Of a DNA stretch of 18,775 nucleotides, positions 1 through 7,118 are shown piece after piece. Within the stretch, counting starts at the first letter, position 1, and each line of letters begins with the position of its first letter. This DNA comes from DAOUEO01 sp963763495 (GTDB lineage Bacteria; Chloroflexota; Dehalococcoidia; DSTF01; JALHUB01). The stretch lies in the NCBI GenBank assembly GCA_963763495.1, contig CAVXOY010000003.1, positions 1-18,775 on the forward strand, in the 5' to 3' direction. The notes under the pieces were generated by a model. That model worked only from the letters and a program-made list of their open reading frames with translations. It was not told where the DNA came from and did not search any database. Position numbers and translations under genes: made by a program.

Positions 1-3
1 GGC

Positions 4-1626
4 TCAACTCGCGTCCGCCCCGCCGCGTCCGAGCCAGGCGGAGATGCGCAGCGCCGGTAGGCGGCCGCGAATGATGTCGACCTCTTCGCTGCCTAGTTGA
101 GAGGCTGCGAGAAGAAAAGTGCCGGCACCTACGATACCGCCTCCGACCAAGGCCAGGAAAGCATCGCCCAGGCTGCTCGTGGTTGAGTGCCCCGTCACTT
201 TGAGGAAGATCATGAACAGCCCCACCGTTTCCGCCATCAGTACCGTCGCTGCTATCATGCGGGTCACCGAATTGATGATGTGCCCCTCGTCAAGCCCGAA
301 CGTCCTCCGCCGCAGCACTCGAAACAGGAGGTAGAACTCCAGTATCGCGCTTAGGGAAAGGGCCAGGCCGAGTCCGCGCACACCGAAGGGGCCGACGAAT
401 ATGAGGCAGAGAATTAAGTTGGCTATCATGGAAGTGATGGCAAAGGCCACCGGCGTCCGGGTGTCGCTGAGCGCGTAGAAGCCGCGACTGAGGATCTCGA
501 TTCCGCTATGGGCGAACAGCCCTATCGAGTAGAAGAGGAGAGCCGCGACTGTGATATCTGTGGAGGCAGCCGTGAATGCGCCGTGTTCGAAGAGGAAGGT
601 CACGAGTGGCTTCCCCAGGATCATGAGCCCGACGCTGGCCGGCAGCGTGAGAAACAGAATGAGGCGGAGACTCAGGGATAGAGTGTGGCGCAGTTCGTCC
701 CTACGCTCGACTGCGGCCTGCTCGGCGAGAGTGGGGAACACTGCCGTGGAGATGGCCATGCCGAACAGCCCCACGGGCGTCATGATGATGAGCCAGGCGT
801 AGTTGATGCCGGAGATGGCCTCATCGCTCACTAGTGAGGCGAAGAACGTTGTGACCAAGAAGTTGATCTGAACAGCAGCCAGTCCCAGTACCCGCGGCAG
901 CATTAGGCGGCCGACTTCGCGAACCCCTTCGTCCCGCCATTGCGCCACCGGCTTGTAGATCATGCCCACCAGTTGCAGCCCGGGAATCTGGATCAGCAGG
1001 TGCAGCGCTGATCCGACGGCGACGGCTATCGCCAGCGCCTCCACCCTATCGGAAACGAGGGCGGCTACTATGATGGACAGGTTATAGGTCCAGGGCGCGA
1101 GGGCGGGGAAAAGAAAGTGGTGGCGAGCGTTCAGTATCCCCATGAACATCCCGCCTACCGAGAAGAAGATGGGCGAAATCAGCATTATCCGGGTGAGGTC
1201 TGTGGCGAGGGAATGGAGCTCCGCCTGGCGGCCCGTATCCTCGCCCAGCCCGGGCGCGATGAGGGGAATAAACCAGGGTGCGAGGATGAATCCCACGATG
1301 GCGAAGGCGATGGTCGCTATGAAAACCAGGTTGAGCACCGAACTGGCGAGACGCCAGGCCTCTTCGCTGCTGCGACGGGTAAAGTAACGTGAGAAGACGG
1401 GGATGAAGGCGCTGGCGAGGGTAGCTCCCGCCAGCAATTGGAAGATCATGTCCGGCAGGCGAAAGGCTACCCAGTAGGCGCTCAACTCGGGGCTGGTCCC
1501 GAAGCTCTTGGCGATGACGACCGTCCGGAGCAAACCAAGTAGACGGCTGCCCAAGAAGCCGATGGCTACGACGATTGCCGCCGCGGCCAAGCCGGTGCCG
1601 ACAGAAGGACTCTCTTCTCGTTCCAT
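4..1626 (-). CDS. murJ: Lipid II flippase MurJ (MviN family)
   Basis: This 540-residue integral membrane protein matches the MurJ/MviN family in length and character. It has many hydrophobic segments, probably about 14. The N-terminal part reads LGSRLLGLLRTVVIAKSFG, followed by AYWVAFRLPDMIFQLLAGATL and a stretch ending FIPVFSRY, all characteristic of MurJ. In this family the protein flips lipid II across the cytoplasmic membrane for peptidoglycan synthesis. The start is an ATG and the stop TGA lies at positions 4-6, so the gene is complete. The ribosome site is weak (GGCGGA just before the ATG). A TGCTATAAT extended -10 lies about 35 bp upstream. It is divergent from rpsT, and no frame disruption is visible. 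Confidence 0.95.
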   Translation of the reverse strand: MEREESPSVGTGLAAAAIVVAIGFLGSRLLGLLRTVVIAKSFGTSPELSAYWVAFRLPDMIFQLLAGATLASAFIPVFSRYFTRRSSEEAWRLASSVLNLVFIATIAFAIVGFILAPWFIPLIAPGLGEDTGRQAELHSLATDLTRIMLISPIFFSVGGMFMGILNARHHFLFPALAPWTYNLSIIVAALVSDRVEALAIAVAVGSALHLLIQIPGLQLVGMIYKPVAQWRDEGVREVGRLMLPRVLGLAAVQINFLVTTFFASLVSDEAISGINYAWLIIMTPVGLFGMAISTAVFPTLAEQAAVERRDELRHTLSLSLRLILFLTLPASVGLMILGKPLVTFLFEHGAFTAASTDITVAALLFYSIGLFAHSGIEILSRGFYALSDTRTPVAFAITSMIANLILCLIFVGPFGVRGLGLALSLSAILEFYLLFRVLRRRTFGLDEGHIINSVTRMIAATVLMAETVGLFMIFLKVTGHSTTSSLGDAFLALVGGGIVGAGTFLLAASQLGSEEVDIIRGRLPALRISAWLGRGGADAS

Positions 1627-1660
1627 TCCGCCGTTTCAGTTGAGGACTTGAAGTCGGCCC

Positions 1661-1669
1661 ATTATAGCA
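1661..1669 (-). promoter_or_regulatory. Extended -10 promoter for murJ
   Basis: The minus strand reads TGCTATAAT, a perfect -10 hexamer with the TGn extension. There is no good -35 at 16-18 bp, as expected for extended -10 promoters. The predicted start near 1654 leaves a leader of about 28 nt before the murJ ATG. Confidence 0.55.
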
Positions 1670-1687
1670 TGGGGAATGGGGTTGCCC

Positions 1688-1720
1688 TAGACATGAAGGG
1701 GATCACTCGTCTAATATACT
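1688..1720 (+). promoter_or_regulatory. Candidate promoter for rpsT
   Basis: Two overlapping -10-like hexamers are present: TAATAT (1712-1717) and TATACT (1715-1720). A TAGACA -35-like element at 1688-1693 lies 18 bp before the first. The region is AT-rich relative to its surroundings and lies 25-35 bp before rpsT. Which -10 is used cannot be decided from sequence. Confidence 0.4.
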
Positions 1721-1745
1721 CTTAGTCCACATAAGGAGAGCGGCC

Positions 1746-2138
1746 TTGACACACAGTCCATCCGCTGAAAAGCGGGCGCGGCGCGCGGATCGCGCACGTC
1801 TGCGTAATAGATCAGTACGCAGCGCCACCAAGACCCAGATACGGGAAGCCCTTCCTTTGATAGAGAGCCGTCAGGTGGAGGAGGCGGAGCTGGCCGTTCG
1901 CAAGGCTGCTGCTGCCCTTGATAAGGCGGCGAAGAAAGGCGTCATCCACCCGAACAACGCCGCCCGACGCAAGTCAAGGCTCATGACTAGGTACAACGCC
2001 GCTGTGGCTGCTGCTGTCGCTACCCCGGAAGAAGAGGCCCCGCCAAAGAAGCGGGTCCGTCGGCCCAAGAAAGAAGCTGAGCCGGCACCTGCCCCCAAAG
2101 CAAAGGCGGCCCGTCGCCCGCGCAAGACCAAAGAGTAG
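1746..2138 (+). CDS. rpsT: 30S ribosomal protein S20 with basic C-terminal extension
   Basis: Residues 1 to about 90 are S20-like: a very basic helical N-terminus (SAEKRARRADRARLRNR), then KKGVIHPNNAARRKSRLMTRYN, the family's conserved C-terminal segment. S20 binds 16S rRNA in the small subunit and acts in early assembly. The start is TTG, set by AAGGAG at 1733-1738 seven bases upstream; E. coli rpsT also uses UUG. The protein is 130 aa against roughly 85-90 for typical S20. The extra 40 residues are Lys/Arg/Pro/Ala-rich and probably disordered. It is the only plus-strand gene in the first 5.8 kb. Confidence 0.95.
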   Translation: MTHSPSAEKRARRADRARLRNRSVRSATKTQIREALPLIESRQVEEAELAVRKAAAALDKAAKKGVIHPNNAARRKSRLMTRYNAAVAAAVATPEEEAPPKKRVRRPKKEAEPAPAPKAKAARRPRKTKE

Positions 2139-2148
2139 TATTACTCTT
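2131..2148 (+). other. Perfect inverted repeat spanning the rpsT stop codon
   Basis: AAGAGTA, a 4-nt GTAT loop, then TACTCTT gives a 7-bp perfect hairpin containing the TAG stop. It is AT-rich with no T-run after it, so it is a poor intrinsic terminator. It might still affect rpsT mRNA 3' processing. Confidence 0.3.
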
Positions 2149-2177
2149 CCCACGCGCAACCCGTTTGTATTGCCGAA

Positions 2178-2277
2178 GTCCCCTGTGGCTGTTGGGAGAT
2201 GTCCTCGTTGTCGGCGGTGAGCCCTGGCGTCGCATAACAGGCCCTGAGGACGAGTGGGCCAAGAAGCCACGGGGAAC
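2178..2277. other. Nested inverted repeats in the convergent rpsT/LCP intergenic region
   Basis: Arm 2178-2190 pairs with 2265-2277: 11 Watson-Crick pairs, one G-U and one mismatch over 13 positions. Inside it, GTCCTC (2201-2206) pairs with GAGGAC (2246-2251). Inside that, a short CCTG/CAGG stem (2223-2226 with 2238-2241) closes an 11-nt loop. No long T-run follows on either strand. I do not recognise an RNA family: the motifs of SRP RNA, 6S, tmRNA and RNase P are not apparent. It could be a small RNA, a bidirectional 3'-end structure, or chance in GC-rich DNA. Confidence 0.35.
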
Positions 2278-2320
2278 ACAAGACCGGGAAACGGAAAAAC
2301 TCAGAGAGAAGAGAGAATCC

Positions 2321-3713
2321 CTAGTTGCTGTCCGAAGAACCTAGGCTGGCGATGTTGATGTCGCTGCCTAGGAGGACGAGTATGTCGGCCTCGGTCGTTC
2401 GCAGACTCGCGTCGGCGGCAGTGGCCCGCCGGATGCTTGTGGTGGGGACGTTCAGCCATTCCGCCAGCTTTTGCAGGGTGTAGTCATTCTGCTGGCCGCT
2501 GAAGTCTATGATAGTTGTCTCGGGGAACACTTCGTCGTTCGGGGCAGCGGCGGCGATCAGCGACTGCTGGGGGAATCCAAGGTTGATTAGTAGGCTGACG
2601 GTACTGTCGGCCACGCCTGCCTCGCCGGTGCCGTTCTGGACCTCGACCACCGCCTGCTCGTCCAGTAGCTGTTGATCGGAGAAGAGAGCCTGGACGATCT
2701 TCGCTATCCCTTCCGTTGAAGGGAGAAGAACGGCTGGCGCCTTGCGGAGTCATCCAGGGCGTCGTGGCCGGCCCCAGCGAGAGAGCGCTTATCTTTTCCG
2801 GAGAAACATCGGCTGCCAGCCTGGCGAAGCCGGCTATCTGGAAGTCGTTTATGTCCGTGTCTATGGTGTCCTTGTATTTGTCCCACAGGTCCAAGGCATT
2901 GCCCAGCACGTCTAGACTGAGCGCCTTGTCCATCACAGCGAAGATTATGCGCTGCTGGCGCTGAATGCGGTCTAGGTCATCCGAGTCACGCCGGATGCGG
3001 GCGTAGGCTAGGGCGGTCGGGCCGTCCATATGCTGGATACCCGGCTCAAATTCCTGAGGGTTGTAGTCGCCGGGGAGCTCGCTCTCCGAGTAATAAGGGT
3101 CAGAGACATAGGTAGGGACATCGATATCGATGCCCCCCAGCGCATCGATGACCTGCTCGAACCCCGTGAAGTCAATGATGATGTAGTGGTGGATCTTGAC
3201 GCCCAGGTTATGCTCGACGGTGTCGATGGCCAGCTGCTGCCCGCCCCCCTTGTAGCCGTTGACCTCGCCCACAACGAGGGCCGTGTTGACGCGGTCTTCA
3301 TAGTAGCCGCCGTCTCCGTCGGGAATCTCGACGTACAGATCGCGGGGAATGCCCAGAATGCCGGCGGTCTTTGTCTGGGGATCGATGGTCAGGACGAACA
3401 TCGTATCGCTGCGGCTCGGCGCTTGGCCTTCGCGGGGGCGGCGGTCCAATCCCATGACTAGGAAGTTTATGCGATCCTTGCCGATGCCGCTGTCACCCGA
3501 TCCGGTGTCAATGCCCGGCAGGCCGAGCTTCCCGCTCAGACGGAGGCCATTTCCGGGGAAAAGGATATCGTCGACCTGAGTGACTAGAACGAGGGCACCA
3601 TAGGCGGCGCCGACGGCGAAGATGAGCACGGCGAACGCCAGCAGGATCCGGCGGCTCAAGCGCGCGCTGGAGAAAGCAGAAGGTGGTTGGATTGACGGAG
3701 AGCCCCTTGACAC
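2321..3713 (-). CDS. LCP (LytR-CpsA-Psr) family cell-wall glycopolymer transferase with LytR_C domain, frameshifted
   Basis: Family members transfer lipid-linked glycopolymers to peptidoglycan outside the membrane. A short cytoplasmic N-terminus is followed by a membrane anchor at residues 23-44 and the LCP domain at about 80-265. Signature residues are visible: RSDTM (R101, D103), GIPRDLYVEIP (R124, D125), RVNTA (R141) and YARIRRDSDDLDRIQRQQR (239-255). The last 100 residues (VVEVQNGTGEAG onward) are a LytR_C domain, but in another frame. Removing one base at about 2732-2733 joins GAS to VLLPSTEGIAKIVQ, giving about 463 aa. Uncorrected, the first frame runs to 2484 and the second opens at a GTG at 2650. 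The start GTG has no Shine-Dalgarno, but a promoter ends just before it, suggesting a leaderless mRNA. Confidence 0.9.
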
Positions 3714-3720
3714 TTTGGTG

Positions 3721-3750
3721 AGCGTATCTCAAAGGGCAACTATCTGTCAA
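3721..3750 (-). promoter_or_regulatory. Promoter placing transcription start at the LCP start codon
   Basis: On the minus strand TTGACA (3745-3750, perfect) is followed after 18 bp by TACGCT (3721-3726). Only seven bases separate the -10 from the GTG start at 3713. The expected transcription start is therefore at or next to the start codon, which would explain why no ribosome site is seen. Confidence 0.55.
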
Positions 3751-3757
3751 GCTGAGG

Positions 3758-4889
3758 TCAGCCGGCTGTGCTGCTGCCCGCTGCCCGGTGCTGTCCCCGC
3801 CAAGCTGCCTCGATCAAGGCCATCAGACCGCCGGCGACCAAGGAGTGCCCGCCTAGGAGGACAGGGATCGGCGCTTTGACTGCTGCCTCCGTGAATTCAC
3901 GGAGAAGCGGGTCGCTGATATCCTCATAGCGGCCGAGGTCGGAAAGGAAGCGGTCGGCTCGCGAGGGATGGGTGTTAAGGTGGGCGATGATCACGCGCGT
4001 GTCTATGATGGCGGCCTGAGCCATCCCTGCTACCTCCTGGAAAAAGCGCTCGCAGCCCACCTCCAGCAGGTGATAGGCCAGCAAGGAGCGTGACCTGCCC
4101 TAGTTGGGCGCGGCCCATGGCCCGCATCCCCCGCTCCTCCGAAAAAAGGCGCGTCCGGCATGCTGTCTCCTGCTCCAGGTATTGCCATACCTGGCTTCCC
4201 ACGCGGCCCGCGATTAGCACTTCGGCATCGATATCTGTGAAGAAGCGAAGGCATTCCTGATAGCGGGAGACATCCAGGTTCGCCGCGTCTAGCCAGGCCC
4301 GCAAGTGAGCGCCCTCTCCCCCGACAAGCTTAAGGGTCAGCAGATCGGCGGGTGAGTCGATATTAAGCTGGGTGGCGGTGCTCCGAGGCAACTCCTGAGT
4401 CGCTAGTCCTGCTTGGTCTCGCAGCAGCCTGGCCAGCGTATTGTCGGCGCTGGGCAGAGGCTCGACGTGGAGCAATGCCTCGCCGGGAACGAACGCGACC
4501 AGGTCGGCGGAGTGTAGGTTGTTGGTCAGTACCGTGTTCCACACCATGCCCAGGTAGTGACCCAGAGAGAAGAAGTCTTCCGCGGTCATCAGGGGTGCGC
4601 CTCCGGCCCCCAGGTATATTAGTCGCTCGAGATTGTAGTGGCCGATGACTCCCGCGAGGCGCTGGCCGAAGTGGAACGGGGCATTGTCAACGTCTACTCT
4701 CACATCCGGGGGACAGCGCTGACCTAGCTCCGGCCTATCAGTGACAAGGATTGCCCCGCTGACGGCGTTTGAGGCGACGATCTTCTCGAGGGCATCGAGG
4801 GTGTCCTCGGCCAGGGCATCAGCCATCATCTCCTCGACGGGGCTGCCGCCCATGCCGCCATAGAAGATCACCAACTCTGGCAGGGGCAT
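3758..4889 (-). CDS. Uncharacterised protein, weakly nucleotidyltransferase-like N-terminal half, frameshifted
   Basis: I do not recognise the family. The start ATG is well supported by GGAGGG at 4895-4900. The N-terminal ~190 residues alternate strands and helices: LVIFYGG, GAILVTDRP, RLIYLGAGGAPLMTAEDF, LNIDSPADLLTLKL. The last phrase resembles the D-x-D/T-P-x-D-L ending of MobA/CofC-like nucleotidyltransferases. The usual GGxSxRMG nucleotide loop is not apparent, so this is only a fold-level guess. The C-terminal ~150 residues (FTDIDAEVLIAGRVGSQVWQYL through IIDTRVIIAHLNTHPSRADRF) are unlike anything I can name. The frame breaks at about 4085-4086; removing one base joins GQVTLL to LAYHLLEVGCERFF, giving about 376 aa. 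It lies 69 nt downstream of comF, probably co-transcribed. Confidence 0.7.
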
Positions 4890-4958
4890 AAGTACCCTCC
4901 CAGTTGCTAGCCGCCAGAACCCTCTGACAGCGACCCAAGGCCTCTTCGCCGGGTCATT

Positions 4959-5667
4959 TCAGTCCTCTCGGGCGAAGGTCACTGCCCAAACGGAAGCGGC
5001 GCCACTGTCACGCAGGACGCGCGCACAGGCGTCGATGGTAGCTCCCGTGGTAGCGACATCGTCGACGAGCAATACCGTTTGCCCTTGAAGCCCTTCGCCC
5101 CTATAGCGGAAGGCGCCTTTCACGTTGAGCTTCCTCGCCTCGGCGCCGGCGCTCTCCGCCTGAGATGGCGTGTTGCGCTCCCTGGTGAGCGTCTTCTCCT
5201 CTACCGGCAGCCCGGTGATGCGGCCCAGCTCTCGCGCCAAGAGAGCCGACTGGTTGTAGCCCCGCACGCGCTCCCTTCGCGGATAGAGAGGCACTGGTAT
5301 CAGTACGTCTGCCGGAACAGATACCTCGACTAAGTATCGGCTGAGGAGGGAAGCGATCGGTAGGGCAAGCACTGATTGGTGGTTGTATTTGAGCCCATGC
5401 ACCAACTCTCGAACCGTCTCCCGGAAAATGTAGGGAGACCGTAGCCCTGCGAAGGCCGGCCGTTCCCGGCGGCAGCGAGGGCAAAGATCGGTTCCCTTGT
5501 AGGGTTGCCAGCAGACTGGGCAACGAGGCGAGACGGCCGGTGGCAAATCCTCCGTCGCAATGCTGGCACAAGAAGGTACCAAAGCTCCCGCAGCCCACGC
5601 AGCGAGGCGGAAACAGCATGTCGATGGCCACGCGGCCGATCTTCGTCAAAGCTGAAACCATCGCCAT
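4959..5667 (-). CDS. comF: ComF family protein (zinc finger plus phosphoribosyltransferase domain), frameshifted
   Basis: In competent bacteria ComF acts in DNA uptake or processing, but the family is widespread without known competence. The N-terminus has FPPRCVGCGSFGTFLCQHC and CPVCWQPYKGTDLCPRC, eight cysteines in four CxxC-type pairs (23/26, 34/37, 49/52, 62/65 after repair). The C-terminal phosphoribosyltransferase-like domain contains VPLYPRRERVRGYNQSALLA and the PRPP-loop motif VLLVDDVATTGAT. The zinc knuckles are split between two frames. Removing one base at about 5549-5550 joins CQHCDG to DLPPAVSPRCPVC and gives 235 aa, a normal ComF length. The start is ATG at 5667 with no clear ribosome site. 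It is divergent from moaD. Confidence 0.92.
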
Positions 5668-5785
5668 AGTTTCGCGAAGCCTATCAAACGGAAGTACATA
5701 GGCTCAGCAACTGTGTCGGCAGTTTGCGGCTGTCGGCTCTCTAGGAGCCAAGACCGCCTGATGTCTGTCATCTGCCGAGATGACT

Positions 5786-5791
5786 TATACT
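5786..5791 (+). promoter_or_regulatory. Candidate -10 for moaDE
   Basis: TATACT (5 of 6 to consensus) lies about 47 bp before the moaD ATG in a locally AT-rich stretch. No convincing -35 is seen at 16-18 bp, so the call is tentative. The 170-bp divergent comF/moaD gap contains nothing else I can name. Confidence 0.35.
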
Positions 5792-5837
5792 ATTAGAGAG
5801 GAGATTACATCATATCTATCGCTGTTAGGAAGGTACC

Positions 5838-6092
5838 ATGAGGGTTCGAGTTGAGCTATTCGCCGGCCTGCGGGAGGTAATCGGCCAACACGAGATCGAG
5901 GTCGATCTGCCCGAGGGGGCGAGCGTCGGCGACCTACGGGAGGGACTTGGCCGTGATTTCCCTAAACTGGCGCCTTTCCTCCCCAGTCTCGTCTGTGCGG
6001 TCAACCAGGAGTACAGATCGCAGGAATACCTTCTTCAGGATGGCGATGAAGTAGCCCTAATCCCGCCCATCAGCGGAGGGCGCCATGTTTGA
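5838..6092 (+). CDS. moaD: MoaD-type molybdopterin synthase sulfur carrier subunit with RHV tail
   Basis: This 84-residue ubiquitin-fold protein resembles MoaD: RVRVELFAGLREVIGQHEIEVDLPEGASVGDL at the start and LQDGDEVALIPPISGG near the end. In the family the terminal Gly-Gly is adenylated and thiocarboxylated, then inserts into MoaE to supply sulfur for molybdopterin. Here the GG pair is residues 80-81, followed by Arg-His-Val before the stop, so the C-terminus is not the active form. The start is ATG with AGGAAGG at 5827-5833. The tail codons overlap the moaE start (moaE ATG at 6085, moaD TGA at 6090-6092), indicating translational coupling. A ThiS-like carrier is less likely given the adjacent moaE. 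Confidence 0.9.
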   Translation: MRVRVELFAGLREVIGQHEIEVDLPEGASVGDLREGLGRDFPKLAPFLPSLVCAVNQEYRSQEYLLQDGDEVALIPPISGGRHV

Positions 6093-6525
6093 GGTCACCC
6101 GCGATCCACTGGAGCCTCAGCCTCTGCTGGACTTCGTCCGCAAGGACGAAAGTGGCGCCATAGTGCTGTTCTACGGTGTCGTGCGAGGGAGCAGCGAGGG
6201 CCGCCGCGTGCTCCACCTTGAGTACGACGCCTATGTCCCTATGGCGGTTAAGGAAATGCAGAAGATCGGCGATGATTTGCGTTCCCGCTGGCAGATTACG
6301 GAGGTGGCGATGCGTCACCGCATAGGGCGGTTGGAGGTGGGAGAGATCTGCCTCATCGTTGCCGTGTCAGCCCCGCACAGGCAGGACGCCTTCGCTGCCT
6401 GTCACTACGCCATCGACCGCATCAAAGAGACTGTGCCGATCTGGAAGAAGGAAGTTTGGGAGGGGGGAGAGGTCTGGGTGCAAGGTTATGCGATCCAAGA
6501 GGGGAGTGACTCGGCACACTCCTAG
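6085..6525 (+). CDS. moaE: Molybdopterin synthase catalytic subunit MoaE
   Basis: At 146 residues it has normal MoaE length and motifs: GAIVLFYGVVRG (24-35), LEYDAYVPMA, HRIGRLEVGE (78-87), VSAPHRQDAF and YAIDRIKETVPIWKKE (108-123). The last contains the lysines expected at the active site (K114 and K121, matching E. coli K119 and K126 by motif). MoaE converts precursor Z (cPMP) to molybdopterin using sulfur carried by MoaD. It overlaps moaD by 8 nt and so is translationally coupled to it. No other cofactor genes are in the window. Confidence 0.96.
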   Translation: MFEVTRDPLEPQPLLDFVRKDESGAIVLFYGVVRGSSEGRRVLHLEYDAYVPMAVKEMQKIGDDLRSRWQITEVAMRHRIGRLEVGEICLIVAVSAPHRQDAFAACHYAIDRIKETVPIWKKEVWEGGEVWVQGYAIQEGSDSAHS

Positions 6526-6530
6526 TTCAA

Positions 6531-6544
6531 AGCGCCGGGGCGCT
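6531..6544. terminator. Possible hairpin between convergent moaE and the zinc-ribbon gene
   Basis: AGCGC-CGGG-GCGCT is a compact GC-rich stem-loop six bases after the moaE stop and about 54 bases beyond the zinc-ribbon stop on the other strand. On the minus strand it is followed by TTTGAAC, on the plus strand by no T-run. It is weak as an intrinsic terminator in either direction. Confidence 0.3.
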
Positions 6545-6597
6545 GTGGTCAAGAATACGTCAGAGCCGAGAGGGTTCCCGTGGCCCCCATTCCGTAA

Positions 6598-6906
6598 CTA
6601 CTCAGCGGCCGCTCGGTCCTCGCTGGCAGTCGACCGCACCTTCTCGAAGCAGGTGTTGCAGTAGACAGGGCGGTCCAGTCTGGGGACGAAGGGAACGGAG
6701 GTCTGGGCGCCACAGGATGCGCAGACCACCGTAGTCATCTGGCGCTGACTATCCGCGCGCTCGCGGCGCCGGGCCGCTCGGCAGGTAGGGCAGCGCTGAG
6801 GGTCGTTCAAAAGGCCCTTTTCAAGGTAGAAACCCTGTTCCCCTGCAGTGAAGACGAACTCCTCCCCACAATCCCGACACGCTAGAGTCTTGTCCTGAAG
6901 TGCCAC
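6598..6906 (-). CDS. Small double zinc-ribbon protein (CxxC, FYxxKG type)
   Basis: At 102 residues it carries two zinc-binding modules. The first is CRDCGEEFVFTAGEQGFYLEKG with CPTCR (Cys 10, 13, 39, 42). The second is VCASCGAQTSVPFVPRLDRPVYCNTCF (Cys 62, 65, 83, 86). The first matches a widespread bacterial 'probable zinc-ribbon' domain (FTxGEQxFYxxKG); its function is not established and nucleic-acid binding is only inferred. The start is GTG at 6906 because AGGAGG lies at 6915-6920, eight bases upstream. A longer frame to 7050 is excluded if the promoter at 6988-7016 is used, since it lies inside that extension. It is monocistronic and convergent with moaE. Confidence 0.9.
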   Translation of the reverse strand: MALQDKTLACRDCGEEFVFTAGEQGFYLEKGLLNDPQRCPTCRAARRRERADSQRQMTTVVCASCGAQTSVPFVPRLDRPVYCNTCFEKVRSTASEDRAAAE

Positions 6907-6987
6907 CTTAGGATCCTCCTCTTGGCTGGTAGTCGGTCGCGGCGATACACCTACAGGAAGAGTAGGCAAGACCAGGCCACGGGCGAG

Positions 6988-7016
6988 AGTATAGGCGAGT
7001 GATCGGTGTAGATCAA
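6988..7016 (-). promoter_or_regulatory. Sigma-70-type promoter for the zinc-ribbon gene
   Basis: TTGATC (7011-7016), a 17-bp spacer, then TATACT (6988-6993) on the minus strand. The predicted start near 6981 gives a leader of about 75 nt ahead of the GTG, and fixes the short form of the protein. Confidence 0.7.
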
Positions 7017-7118
7017 CTATAGAAGCGCTAATCTCGGAAAATTGGGTCAATTATGACGGGCAAGGTTCCTTTCTAATGGTGACGGAGGGCGGACGGCGAG
7101 ACAGTCGCTGCGGACTGC

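Noticed and set aside
3119..3132. Perfect palindrome CATCGATATCGATG in the LCP gene.
   Set aside because: It encodes an alternating Asp-Ile run. A similar string occurs in purL near 12470 for the same reason, so codon content explains it.
5735..5749. GGCTC/GAGCC inverted repeat in the comF/moaD divergent gap.
   Set aside because: Five-base arms are common by chance in GC-rich DNA, and it is not placed over a recognisable promoter.
7102..7117. Small hairpin CAGTC/GACTG just after the helicase-loader stop.
   Set aside because: It is a 5-bp stem with a 6-nt loop and no T-run, too weak to call a terminator.
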